From: an uncultured Eubacteriales bacterium
Lineage (GTDB): Bacteria > Bacillota > Clostridia > Oscillospirales > Oscillospiraceae
Reading direction: 5' to 3'
NCBI GenBank assembly: GCA_900551495.1
Contig: URWG01000034.1
Span: 1-14,179, forward strand
Length of the DNA: 14,179 bases
The translations under genes and the position numbers were made by a program. This document shows, piece after piece, positions 1 to 6,755 of this stretch. Numbering within the stretch: position 1 is the stretch's first letter; each line of letters opens with the position of its first letter. The notes under the pieces were generated by a model. The model was not told the DNA's origin and did no database searches. It saw only the letters and a program-made list of their open reading frames with translations.

Positions 1-21
1 GGGGGGGATACGTTATTCTGT

Positions 22-498
22 CTATTGGAAAAAACGGAATTTCCCGACGAAGGGCAGCTCCTTTGCTTTGCCGTTTCGGGCGTTGAGGAAGCCGAGCACC
101 CGCAGCGCCGCCACGGGCACGTCCAGCAGGGCGAAAAACCAGCCGAAAAACGCCGCCTTCGGTGCAAGCAGCACGGCAAGGCAGATCAGCGCGAAGCCGA
201 CGGCGTTCGGCAGCAGCGCCTGATTGACGTGAAAGCGGGCAAAATAGGAGCGCCGCGCAAAGAAGATCGGCACGAGGACCGCCCACGAGAGGTAGGCAAG
301 CATCGCCATCGTGCGGTTGCGGCGGACATCGGCACGCTGATACCGCTCGGAATAATCGGGCGTCGCGTCCATCTCCCGCGCAAGCCCGCGCAGGCTCTCG
401 ACCGGCCGCTTCTGCTTCGCACGGACGGGGGTCGCGCAATAGGGGCAGAACCGCGCGTCGGTCTGAATGCGCCGACCGCAGTTGGAGCAATATGGCAT
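22..498 (-). CDS. Zinc-ribbon integral membrane protein (DUF4870-like C-terminal region)
   Basis: Codes for 158 aa. The N-terminus is a classic zinc ribbon, with C-x2-C at Cys4/Cys7 and C-P-x2-C-type at Cys18/Cys21, set in the usual 'CSNCG...RFCPYC' frame. After a charged linker (about 28-62) come hydrophobic segments at about 65-80, 97-112 and 115-138. The motif 'ARFHVNQAL' (87-95) resembles the 'FHxNQ' signature of small DUF4870-type membrane proteins. The start is supported by AAAGGGG a few bases upstream of the ATG. It is the last of three consecutive minus-strand genes, 20 bp after the 60-aa membrane protein gene, so co-transcription is likely. The function is unknown; proteins of this architecture usually have no assigned role. 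The fold call is solid, the family call is by resemblance only. Confidence 0.75.
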   Translation of the reverse strand: MPYCSNCGRRIQTDARFCPYCATPVRAKQKRPVESLRGLAREMDATPDYSERYQRADVRRNRTMAMLAYLSWAVLVPIFFARRSYFARFHVNQALLPNAVGFALICLAVLLAPKAAFFGWFFALLDVPVAALRVLGFLNARNGKAKELPFVGKFRFFQ

Positions 499-518
499 GG
501 TGCGTTTCCCCTTTCCCG

Positions 519-701
519 TCAGGTTGAGTCCTTTCGCCGCAGCAGCAGTGCAGCCGCGCCGACCGCAACACTCAGAAGGCTGACCGGCACATAGACCTTC
601 GGATTCTCATGATTGATCAGCGCAACGATAAAAAACAGGACGCCCGCGATGATAAAGGTCAGCCCGAGCAGTCGCTGCGGCGGCATTTTCTTCTTATTCA
701 T
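519..701 (-). CDS. Small two-helix membrane protein, unknown function
   Basis: Codes for 60 aa with a basic N-terminus (MNKKK), two hydrophobic helices at about 11-29 and 36-54, and a charged C-terminus (RRKDST). The loop between the helices carries HENPK. The ATG is preceded by GGGAGAA at good spacing, which supports a real gene despite its size. It lies 48 bp after the D-aminoacylase stop and 20 bp before the zinc-ribbon gene, all on the same strand, so it is probably part of one transcript. I do not recognise a family. Topology suggests a hairpin in the membrane with both ends on the same side, the positive ends favouring the cytoplasm. Confidence 0.65.
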   Translation of the reverse strand: MNKKKMPPQRLLGLTFIIAGVLFFIVALINHENPKVYVPVSLLSVAVGAAALLLRRKDST

Positions 702-749
702 TGTATTTTCTCCCTGTTTTTGCGATTATACGGCAAAAATTCTCCCTTG

Positions 750-2330
750 TCAATCCCGACGCAGCACCTGTCCGTTCGGCGCGGCGGTCAGCCTCCCGTC
801 GAGCAGGGCGGGAGCGCCGCCGACAAAGACCGTCCCGATGCCCGAGGCAAACTGCGCGGGGTCGGCGTAGGTGCCGTTCTCCCGCACCTCGGCGGGGTCG
901 AACACCACGAGATCGGCGTCAAAGCCCTCCGCGATTTTTCCCTTCCGCGGCAGACGGAGCGCCTGTGCGGGGGCAAGCGTCATCTTATGAATTGCCTCCG
1001 GTAGGGTCAGCACGCCGCCTCCGACGTAGCGCTCCAACACCCGTGCGAACGTTCCGTACAGGCGCGGATGCGGAATTCCGGCGGTCGGGTAGGTGCTGTC
1101 GGAGATCACGTTAGAATACTCTGCCCGCAGGATCGCCGCAATGTCCTCCTCGGAGGTGATAAAGTCGATCATTGTGATCGTGCAGCGCTCCTGCGCCAGC
1201 AGGTCAAACACGCACTCCTCGGGCGTCTGATCCCGCACGGACGCCGCCTGTGCCACGCTCTTGCCGATGAATTGCCGATTCTCCTCGCATTGCAGCGAGG
1301 ACATATAGATATTGTCCCAGCCGACGAGCATCGAAATATTGTCAAAATCCGTGCCCTCGCGCAGCCGTTGGGTCAGCCGCCTCCGTTCGGACGGGTCGAG
1401 CAGCTTGCGGCAGATCTCCTCTGTCCCGCCCGCAAGCAGCTCCGGCGGCATGATATGCAGAAGCTGTGTGGAGCCAGCGGTGTAAGGGTAGACGTCGCAG
1501 GTGACATCCATTCCCTCCCCGCGCGCCTGCTCCAGGCGGCGCAAAATCGCAGGAATTTTCTTGCCCCAGTTCCGCTTCCCCATTGCCTTGAGGTGGCTGA
1601 TATGCAGGGGGCAGCGAAGGGCGGCGGCAACGGTGAGCATTTCCTCCGCCGCCGCGTCCACGGCACTGCCCTCCTCGCGCATATGGACCGTGACAGGAAT
1701 GTTGCCTCCCCGCAGCGGCTCCAGCGCGTGAATCAGCTCGTCAGTCGTGTAAAAGCACTCCGGTGCGTAGCCCAGCCCGAGCGAGACGCCGAATGCCCCG
1801 TCGCCGAGTGCACGTTCCATCGAACGGTGGATCGCAGAAAAATCCGCCTCCGTCAGCCGCTCGCCGGAGCCCGCCGTGTCCGCCCGCAGCACGCCCGCGC
1901 CGACCAGCATCCCCACATGGACAGGAAGCGGCTGCCGCTGCAGGGCGTTTCGGTACGCCTCGAGCGTTTGCAGCGGTATCTCGGGCGAGACGGCACCGAC
2001 AATCGGCGTCAGGTATTCCAAAATCTCTGCGCGGTGGCGCGTGCCGATCGGGGCTACGGACAGCCCGCAGTTGCCGTTGATGACCGTCGTCAAGCCCTGC
2101 CGCAGCTCCAGCTCGCCGAAGCCCGCACGAAATGCCGCCGCATCGCCGTGCCGATGGATGTCGATAAAGCCGGGTGCAACGGTCTTTCCGTGCAGCTCGA
2201 GCACGTTTCCCTCGGCGGGGAGCTGTCCGACGGCGGCAATCCTCCCGTCGCGGATGCCGATGTCCGCCGAAAATGCCGCCGCGCCCGTTCCGTCGAGCAC
2301 ACTGCCGTTTTTCAGGACATAATCAAACAT
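750..2330 (-). CDS. N-acyl-D-amino-acid deacylase (D-aminoacylase, amidohydrolase superfamily)
   Basis: Codes for 526 aa, a usual length for the family. It should hydrolyse N-acyl-D-amino acids to a free D-amino acid and a carboxylic acid in the cytoplasm. The metal-site residues of D-aminoacylases line up: the H-x-H pair at His59/His61 in 'GFIDIHRHGD', Cys88 in 'NGNCGLS', His216 in 'TVHMREEG', His246 in 'HISHLK' (30 residues after His216, as in the Alcaligenes enzyme), and a catalytic Asp411 in 'ISDSTYPTAG'. The 'HPRLYGTF' motif (421-428) and the C-terminal 'EGFDADLVVFDP' strand returning to the small beta domain are typical. The start has AGGAAG upstream. A palindromic repeat separates it from hprK. 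Substrate specificity (D-Glu, D-Asp or neutral) cannot be read; a role in recycling D-amino acids from peptidoglycan or diet is inference. Confidence 0.9.
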   Translation of the reverse strand: MFDYVLKNGSVLDGTGAAAFSADIGIRDGRIAAVGQLPAEGNVLELHGKTVAPGFIDIHRHGDAAAFRAGFGELELRQGLTTVINGNCGLSVAPIGTRHRAEILEYLTPIVGAVSPEIPLQTLEAYRNALQRQPLPVHVGMLVGAGVLRADTAGSGERLTEADFSAIHRSMERALGDGAFGVSLGLGYAPECFYTTDELIHALEPLRGGNIPVTVHMREEGSAVDAAAEEMLTVAAALRCPLHISHLKAMGKRNWGKKIPAILRRLEQARGEGMDVTCDVYPYTAGSTQLLHIMPPELLAGGTEEICRKLLDPSERRRLTQRLREGTDFDNISMLVGWDNIYMSSLQCEENRQFIGKSVAQAASVRDQTPEECVFDLLAQERCTITMIDFITSEEDIAAILRAEYSNVISDSTYPTAGIPHPRLYGTFARVLERYVGGGVLTLPEAIHKMTLAPAQALRLPRKGKIAEGFDADLVVFDPAEVRENGTYADPAQFASGIGTVFVGGAPALLDGRLTAAPNGQVLRRD

Positions 2331-2372
2331 ACTGTCGCTTCCTTTCGGTCAAGCTGTCAAATTCTTTTAATT

Positions 2373-2559
2373 TGTCATTGCGAGACCCCGCAAGGGGTCG
2401 TGGCAATCTCTCGGGAAATTTCACGATTTCGAGAAGCTTTCGTAAGCTGTAACCTTTGGCATGAGATTCCCACGTCGGGCTTCGCCCTCCGACCGGCAAG
2501 CGGAGAGTCCGTATCCGTAAGGCTCCTTCGTCGCCAACGGCTACGCCTTCGGAATGACA
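2373..2559. repeat. Palindromic MITE-like repeat, TGTCATTGCGAG family, copy 1
   Basis: A 187-bp element between hprK and the deacylase gene. It opens with TGTCATTGCGAG and GTGGCAATCTC and closes with GAGATTCCCACGTCGGGCTTCG and, at the very end, GGAATGACA, so the outer ends are inverted (TGTCATT / AATGACA). Inside are small hairpins such as GACCCC-GCAAG-GGGTC. A second copy with better ends lies at 7724-7849. Non-coding palindromes beginning TGTCATTGCGAG are widespread in bacterial genomes; calling this one a non-autonomous mobile element is inference. It sits between two genes read in the same direction and could act as an mRNA processing or attenuation structure. Confidence 0.75.
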
Positions 2560-2579
2560 AGGGGGAAAGCTGTCACAGA

Positions 2580-3524
2580 TTAGAAGCTCTGACCGTTGTG
2601 CTCGTCAAAATGGCGGTTGATCTGCTCGGTAAACTCCGCCGCCGCGTTGTAGCCCATCTTTTTCTGACGGTTGTTCATCGCCGCGACCTCCAAAATAATC
2701 GCAAGGTTGCGCCCGGGCTTCACGGGGATGGTGATGGCGGGAATTTTCACGCCCAGCAGATCCATGTACTGCTCCTCCAAGCCGAGGCGGTCATAGATCT
2801 GCTCGCTGCTCCACGGGACGATATTGATGACCAAATTGATCGACGTCTCATCCTTGATCGCCGCCATACCGAACAGCTTGGCGACGTTGATGACACCGAT
2901 GCCGCGAATTTCAATGTAGTTGCGGATGAGCGCGGGCGAGGTCCCCATCAGCGTATTGTCCGCGATCTTCCGAATCTCCACCGCGTCGTCCGCGATCAGT
3001 CGGTGACCGCGCTTGAGAAGCTCCGCCGCCGCCTCGCTCTTGCCGATACCGCTCTCGCCCATCAGCAGCAGACCCTCGCCGTAGACCTCGACAAGGACAC
3101 CGTGACGGGAGATTTTCGGTGCGAGAGCATTTTTCAGATAAACGCCCAGCGACGAGACGATATAGGACGTCGATTCCATGCAGCGGAGAATGGTAACGTC
3201 GTTTTTCCGCGCCATTTCGAGACATTCGGGCTTCGGCTCGATGTTTCGCGCAAAGATCATGGCGGGAATCTTGAAGGAAAACAGCTCGTCGAACGCCGTC
3301 AGCAGGCGCTCATGCGAAAGCGTGTCGATATAAGCGGATTCGACCTTGCCGATGATCTGCAAACGCATCCGTTCAAAGTGGGGGAAAAAGCCCGAAAGCT
3401 GCAAGCCGGGACGCGCGACCTCCTCGACCATGACCTGCACCGTGTCGAAATCCGACGACGCGTACACCACGGTCAGGTGAAAATCCTCGACGATCTTCTT
3501 CAGCAAAACGCTGTATGAATTCAT
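2580..3524 (-). CDS. hprK: HPr kinase/phosphorylase
   Basis: Codes for 314 aa, the usual size. It phosphorylates and dephosphorylates HPr on its regulatory serine and so controls CcpA-dependent carbon catabolite repression in Firmicutes. Visible hallmarks: an N-terminal domain (about 1-125), His141 in 'HGVLVEVYGEG', the Walker A loop GESGIGKS at 156-163, 'IADDAVEI' at 177-184, the family signature 'EIRGIGVINVAKLFG' at 205-219, and the C-terminal 'IPVKPGRNLAIILEVAAMN' around 266-284 that serves dephosphorylation. I chose the ATG at 3522-3524 because AGGAGAGGAG lies just upstream; an in-frame TTG eight codons earlier would place that Shine-Dalgarno inside the gene. The neighbours (a D-amino-acid deacylase downstream) are not the usual lgt/uvr context. 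Confidence 0.96.
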   Translation of the reverse strand: MNSYSVLLKKIVEDFHLTVVYASSDFDTVQVMVEEVARPGLQLSGFFPHFERMRLQIIGKVESAYIDTLSHERLLTAFDELFSFKIPAMIFARNIEPKPECLEMARKNDVTILRCMESTSYIVSSLGVYLKNALAPKISRHGVLVEVYGEGLLLMGESGIGKSEAAAELLKRGHRLIADDAVEIRKIADNTLMGTSPALIRNYIEIRGIGVINVAKLFGMAAIKDETSINLVINIVPWSSEQIYDRLGLEEQYMDLLGVKIPAITIPVKPGRNLAIILEVAAMNNRQKKMGYNAAAEFTEQINRHFDEHNGQSF

Positions 3525-3610
3525 AAGCGGCTCCTCTCCTGTCGGCAACAGTAATATCGATTTTTAATTAAAATATTTCATCAAGAATCCCATGTGCTGC
3601 GCACACTCAC

Positions 3611-3665
3611 ATCGTGCGAACGCACGATACGCCGTCTCATGCAGAATCCGACGCGCCCTTGGCGC
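3611..3665 (-). other. Hairpins in the hprK leader
   Basis: Within the 225 bp between the hprK start and its predicted promoter there is a perfect 8-bp inverted repeat, ATCGTGCG-AA-CGCACGAT (3611-3628), and a second one, GCGCC-CTT-GGCGC (3653-3665). A third, TGTGC-TGC-GCACA (3593-3605), lies just closer to the gene. None is followed by a T-run in the hprK direction, so they do not look like terminators. Apart from these and the promoter, I see no gene or known riboswitch signature in 3525-3824. Confidence 0.45.
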
Positions 3666-3757
3666 TATAAAAAGCTTTTGAGCTATTTAACGGATTCCGG
3701 TATAAAACATGCGCAATCGCGTGAAGCAGCCGAAATGCGGTTGGTTCAGTTGACATT

Positions 3758-3786
3758 ATTATAGTCGAAACGCGCATTTTCTGCAA
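3758..3786 (-). promoter_or_regulatory. Probable hprK promoter
   Basis: On the minus strand TTGCAG (3786-3781) is followed after 17 bp by TATAAT (3763-3758). The -10 is a perfect consensus and the spacing is ideal. Transcription would start near 3751, giving hprK a leader of roughly 225 nt. Confidence 0.6.
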
Positions 3787-3824
3787 CCATCCGAAGAAAA
3801 AATATATTTTTTGCAATTTTTCTC

Positions 3825-3853
3825 TTGCAATTCCGAAATAATTCTGCTATTAT
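3825..3853 (+). promoter_or_regulatory. rpmB promoter
   Basis: TTGCAA (3825-3830), 17-bp spacer, TATTAT (3848-3853). It lies about 65 bp ahead of the rpmB start, in an AT-rich stretch that contrasts with the surrounding GC-rich DNA. Confidence 0.7.
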
Positions 3854-3916
3854 ATAGCTCGGCGCGTCAGAGTGCCGTTTCTATGGATGATTTTCCCATG
3901 ATTGGAGGTGCAGCAA

Positions 3917-4105
3917 TTGGCAAAGTGCGATATTTGCGGCAAGGGTGTTACGTTCGGCATTAAGGTCTCCCACTCCCACAGACGTGCAAACAGAATGTGG
4001 AAGCCGAATGTTAAGCGCGTGAAAGCAATCGTCGATGGTTCTCCCCGCCATGTCTACGTCTGTACAAGATGCCTCCGTTCCAATAAGGTTGAACGCGCTA
4101 TCTGA
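3917..4105 (+). CDS. rpmB: 50S ribosomal protein L28
   Basis: Codes for 62 aa, exactly the common L28 length, and starts 'MAKCDICGKGVTFG' as this family does. It is the zinc-binding version, with Cys4/Cys7 and Cys49/Cys52 forming the ribbon. 'SHSHRRANRMWKPN' and 'VYVCTRCLRSNKVERAI' are family-typical. The start is a TTG at 3917, chosen because GGAGGTG (3904-3910) sits six bases upstream and because it gives the conserved MAKC N-terminus; an upstream in-frame TTG at 3902 would overlap that Shine-Dalgarno. The gene is monocistronic, with its own promoter and a strong terminator directly after. It is a structural component of the large ribosomal subunit. Confidence 0.96.
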   Translation: MAKCDICGKGVTFGIKVSHSHRRANRMWKPNVKRVKAIVDGSPRHVYVCTRCLRSNKVERAI

Positions 4106-4129
4106 TTTTGACATGATCGACATACAATC

Positions 4130-4157
4130 AAGACAAGCCCCGTGCTTGTCTTTTTTG
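4130..4157 (+). terminator. Rho-independent terminator of rpmB
   Basis: A perfect 9-bp stem, AAGACAAGC-CCCGT-GCTTGTCTT, running into a T-tract (4151-4156), 25 bp after the rpmB stop. Confidence 0.88.
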
Positions 4158-4226
4158 TTTGCCTGCCCCGTCAAAAGCAACTGCGCCCTGACGTGAAAGG
4201 ACGCACAAGATGGGAATTATTTCCAA

Positions 4227-4255
4227 TTGCCTTTTCCCGCCCCATCCGATACAAT
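4227..4255 (+). promoter_or_regulatory. xpt-guaA promoter
   Basis: TTGCCT (4227-4232), 17-bp spacer, TACAAT (4250-4255), about 33 bp ahead of the xpt start. The resulting leader is too short for a guanine riboswitch, which controls xpt in Bacillus, and I see no purine-aptamer core upstream, so control here is probably different. Confidence 0.6.
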
Positions 4256-4288
4256 AAGACAAACCATTTTGATTGGAGGCGGGTCCCA

Positions 4289-4870
4289 TTGAACAAGCTC
4301 AAAGAGCGCATCCGACGCGAAGGACGCGTCCTGCCCGGGAACATCGTCAAGGTGGACGGATTTCTGAACCACCGCGTCGATGTTGCCTTCATGGAAGAGC
4401 TGGCAGACGCATTTGCCGAGATTTTTCCCGTGAAGGACGCAACACTCATCCTGACGGCAGAAGCAAGCGGTATCGCTTTGGCAACGATCTGCGCTCAAAA
4501 ATACGGTGTTCCCCTGCTGTTTGCGAAAAAGGCAAAGAGCGACAACATCGAGGGCGGATTGTACCAGAGCGATATTTTTTCATACACCTATAAGAAAAAG
4601 GTCACGCTGCTGGTCGCGAAGGACTGGATCAGCTCCGATGACCGTGTGCTGATCATCGACGATTTTATGGCGCGGGGCGAAGCGATGCGCGGGCTTTGTG
4701 AGATCGTGGAGGCTGCCGGCGCCACGCTGCTCGGCATCGGCGTCGCAGTCGAGAAGGGCTTTCAGGGCGGCGGCGACGCACTGCGGGCGGCAGGCTACCC
4801 GCTGCACAGTCTCGCCGTCATCGACAGCGCGGAGGCGGGGCAGCTCGTCTTCCGAGGGGACGGCGTATGA
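4289..4870 (+). CDS. xpt: Xanthine phosphoribosyltransferase
   Basis: Codes for 193 aa, matching Bacillus Xpt in length and along its whole course. It converts xanthine plus PRPP to XMP for purine salvage. The N-terminal 'VLPGNIVKVDGFLNH' (14-28) is the typical Xpt opening. The PRPP-binding loop 'VLIIDDFMARGEA' (120-132) is present; the family usually has N/S-G-Q-A here, so R-G-E-A is a mild variant. 'GIGVAVEKGFQGG' (149-161) is also family-like. The start is a TTG at 4289, placed eight bases after GGAGG, giving 'MNKLKERIRREG'; upstream in-frame codons have no ribosome binding site and overlap the promoter. The TGA overlaps the guaA ATG (ATGA), so the two genes are translationally coupled and act in consecutive steps: xanthine to XMP, XMP to GMP. 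Confidence 0.93.
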   Translation: MNKLKERIRREGRVLPGNIVKVDGFLNHRVDVAFMEELADAFAEIFPVKDATLILTAEASGIALATICAQKYGVPLLFAKKAKSDNIEGGLYQSDIFSYTYKKKVTLLVAKDWISSDDRVLIIDDFMARGEAMRGLCEIVEAAGATLLGIGVAVEKGFQGGGDALRAAGYPLHSLAVIDSAEAGQLVFRGDGV

Positions 4871-6402
4871 CGGAAAAGGTACTCGTCCTCGACTTCGGCG
4901 GGCAGTATAATCTGCTTGTCGCACGGCGCGTGCGCGAGTGCGGCGTATACTGCGAAATCCGCCCCTATCATATTTCGCTCGACGAGATCCGCGCCTTTGC
5001 GCCGAGCGGCATCATCCTGACCGGCGGACCCGCCACGGTCTTCGACGCGGACGCGCCGACCCTTGAGCCGGCAGTCTTCTCGCTGGGCATCCCCGTGCTG
5101 GGCATCTGCTACGGTATGCAGCTCATGACGCAGCTCCTCGGCGGACGCTGCCGACGCGCCGAGGCACGCGAATATGGCAAGGTCGAGCTGACGCACATCG
5201 ACGGCAGCCCGCTTTTTGACGGCGTGGACAAGACCGCCGTCTACTGGATGAGCCACGGCGTCGAGGTCGAGCAGACCGCGCCCGACTTTCGCGTCAGCGC
5301 CTGCTCGGAAAACTGCCGCCATGCCGCCGTGGAAAATACGGCAGCGCAGCTCTACGGCGTCCAGTTCCATCCAGAGGTCCTGCACACGGCGTTCGGCACG
5401 CGCATCATCGACAACTTCCTTCACAAAATCTGCGGTCTGCACCGCACCTGGACCATGGCGTCGTATCTGGACGATGCCGTCGCGGAATGCCGCGCGAAGA
5501 TCGGCACGGGTCGCGTCCTTCTGGCGCTCTCCGGCGGCGTGGACAGCTCGGTCGTCGCAGCGCTGCTCCAACGTGCCGTCGGCGAACGGCTCACCTGCAT
5601 TTTTGTCGATCACGGTCTTCTGCGCAAGGGCGAGGGCGATCAGGTCGAGCAGATCATGAAGTCCCAATTCCATGTGGATGTGCGGCGCGTCAACGCGGGC
5701 GGGCACTTTCTCTCCCGACTTGCGGGCGTGACCGATCCGGAGCAAAAGCGCCGCATCATCGGCGAGGAATTCATCCGCGTCTTTGAGGCAGAGGCGAAGA
5801 AGCTCGGCAGCGTTGATTTCCTCGCGCAGGGAACGATCTATCCCGATGTCGTCGAGTCCGGCATGGGCGGCGAATCGGTCGTCATCAAGAGCCACCATAA
5901 CGTCGGCGGCTTGCCCGCGCACGTGGATTTCAAGGAGATCATTGAGCCGCTGCGCCGCCTGTTCAAGGACGAGGTACGGCAGCTCGGTATCGCGCTCGGT
6001 CTGCCGGAGGCGCTCGTATGGCGGCAGCCCTTCCCCGGTCCGGGGCTTGCCATCCGCATCATCGGCGCAGTCACGGCGGAAAAATTGGACATCCTGCGCG
6101 ATGCCGACGCGATCTTCCGCGAGGAAATGGCGCTCGCCGGTCTTGACCGTTCGACAAGCCAGTATTTCGCCGTCCTCACCGACCTGCGCAGCGTAGGCGT
6201 CATGGGCGATGAGCGGACGTATGACTATACGCTGGCGCTGCGTGCCGTCCGCTCGCAGGATTTCATGACCGCGCAGTGGGCGCACCTGCCGTATGAGCTG
6301 CTGGAAACGGTCTCCGCCCGCATCGTGAATGAAGTCCGCCGCATCAACCGCGTCGTCTATGACATCACCTCCAAGCCCCCCGCCACCGTGGAGTGGGAAT
6401 GA
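4867..6402 (+). CDS. guaA: GMP synthase (glutamine-hydrolysing)
   Basis: Codes for 511 aa, the normal full length. It aminates XMP to GMP with glutamine and ATP. The class-I glutamine amidotransferase domain (about 1-190) has its triad: Cys81 in 'GICYGMQ', His168 and Glu170 in 'QFHPE'. The ATP pyrophosphatase domain follows, with the P-loop 'LSGGVDSS' at 221-228 and 'VDHGLLRKGE'. The C-terminal dimerisation domain ends in the nearly invariant 'VYDITSKPPATVEWE'. It overlaps xpt by 4 bp in the same operon. The extreme 3' end of guaA is a documented insertion point for genomic islands in other bacteria; here the reading frame is intact and what follows looks accessory. Confidence 0.97.
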   Translation: MTEKVLVLDFGGQYNLLVARRVRECGVYCEIRPYHISLDEIRAFAPSGIILTGGPATVFDADAPTLEPAVFSLGIPVLGICYGMQLMTQLLGGRCRRAEAREYGKVELTHIDGSPLFDGVDKTAVYWMSHGVEVEQTAPDFRVSACSENCRHAAVENTAAQLYGVQFHPEVLHTAFGTRIIDNFLHKICGLHRTWTMASYLDDAVAECRAKIGTGRVLLALSGGVDSSVVAALLQRAVGERLTCIFVDHGLLRKGEGDQVEQIMKSQFHVDVRRVNAGGHFLSRLAGVTDPEQKRRIIGEEFIRVFEAEAKKLGSVDFLAQGTIYPDVVESGMGGESVVIKSHHNVGGLPAHVDFKEIIEPLRRLFKDEVRQLGIALGLPEALVWRQPFPGPGLAIRIIGAVTAEKLDILRDADAIFREEMALAGLDRSTSQYFAVLTDLRSVGVMGDERTYDYTLALRAVRSQDFMTAQWAHLPYELLETVSARIVNEVRRINRVVYDITSKPPATVEWE

Positions 6403-6404
6403 GA

Positions 6405-6452
6405 AAAAAGTGAATATGAGGGGCTGCAAAGCCTTGAAAATGCTCACTTTTT
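6405..6452 (+). terminator. Probable xpt-guaA terminator
   Basis: Outer stem AAAAAGTGA (6405-6413) pairs with TCACTTTTT (6444-6452), with an inner GGCT-GCAA-AGCC hairpin between. It begins 3 bp after the guaA stop and ends in five Ts. The stem is interrupted, so strength is uncertain. Confidence 0.55.
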
Positions 6453-6496
6453 GAAAATCTCATTTCCCGTTTGATAGCAAAATGATAGCAGAGACC

Positions 6497-6636
6497 AAAC
6501 CGTTTTTTATTCAAGCTATAAAAGGCAGGCGGTTTGCAGGTTGCGCTATCATGCCCGATCCTATGTAAGGACGGCAAGGCGCTGCTGACCTTCTTTCGCA
6601 GAAGGTCAGCAGTACCGCATTTGATGGTAGCGCAAC
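6497..6636. other. Structured non-coding segment with nested inverted repeats
   Basis: No convincing gene lies between 6453 and 6755. The segment instead holds, in order: direct repeats TGATAGCA at 6472-6479 and 6483-6490; an inverted repeat AAACCG (6497-6502) / CGGTTT (6530-6535) with an inner TTTTAT / ATAAAA stem; a 13-bp inverted pair GTTGCGCTATCAT (6540-6552) / ATGGTAGCGCAAC (6624-6636) with one mismatch; and inside that a perfect 13-bp hairpin CTGCTGACCTTCT-TTCGC-AGAAGGTCAGCAG (6582-6612). The pairing could form a long branched RNA or a cruciform. I do not recognise a known RNA family. A 95-codon frame runs across it on the minus strand but has no ribosome binding site and no recognisable sequence. 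Confidence 0.5.
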
Positions 6637-6675
6637 TATAGCAGCGAGTCATCAGTTAATTTGTAAATACTTTGC

Positions 6676-6704
6676 TTGCAAACTATCACAAATGTATCTA
6701 TAAT
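6676..6704 (+). promoter_or_regulatory. Promoter of the flavin reductase family gene
   Basis: TTGCAA (6676-6681), 17-bp spacer, perfect TATAAT (6699-6704), about 50 bp before the ATG. The -35 overlaps a small inverted repeat, TTTGC-TT-GCAAA (6671-6682), a possible regulator site. Confidence 0.75.
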
Positions 6705-6755
6705 AGTCAAATTTAGAGAGTTGAAGTCGTTCTTAATAAGCGAAAGGGGACGCAT

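Noticed and set aside
1068..3518. An 816-codon open frame on the plus strand across the deacylase and hprK genes
   Set aside because: It is the reverse-strand shadow of two clearly recognisable minus-strand genes; its translation has the Arg/His/Gln-rich look of an antisense GC-rich frame and no domain.
3566..3620. A 19-codon leader peptide in the hprK leader on the minus strand
   Set aside because: There is an ATG-to-stop frame but no ribosome binding site in front and no run of regulatory codons.
4158..4288. A guanine/xanthine riboswitch upstream of xpt
   Set aside because: The leader after the predicted promoter is about 30 nt and the purine-aptamer core sequences are not present.
4795..6447. 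A 550-codon minus-strand frame opposite guaA
   Set aside because: Shadow of guaA, a full-length conserved gene.
6540..6636. An integron attC recombination site
   Set aside because: The outer ends begin with GTT and end with AAC, the opposite of attC (RYYYAAC ... GTTRRRY), and no integron integrase or cassette array is visible.
6365..6652. A 95-codon minus-strand frame across the palindromic segment after guaA
   Set aside because: No ribosome binding site, no recognisable protein, runs through perfect hairpins and into the guaA 3' end.
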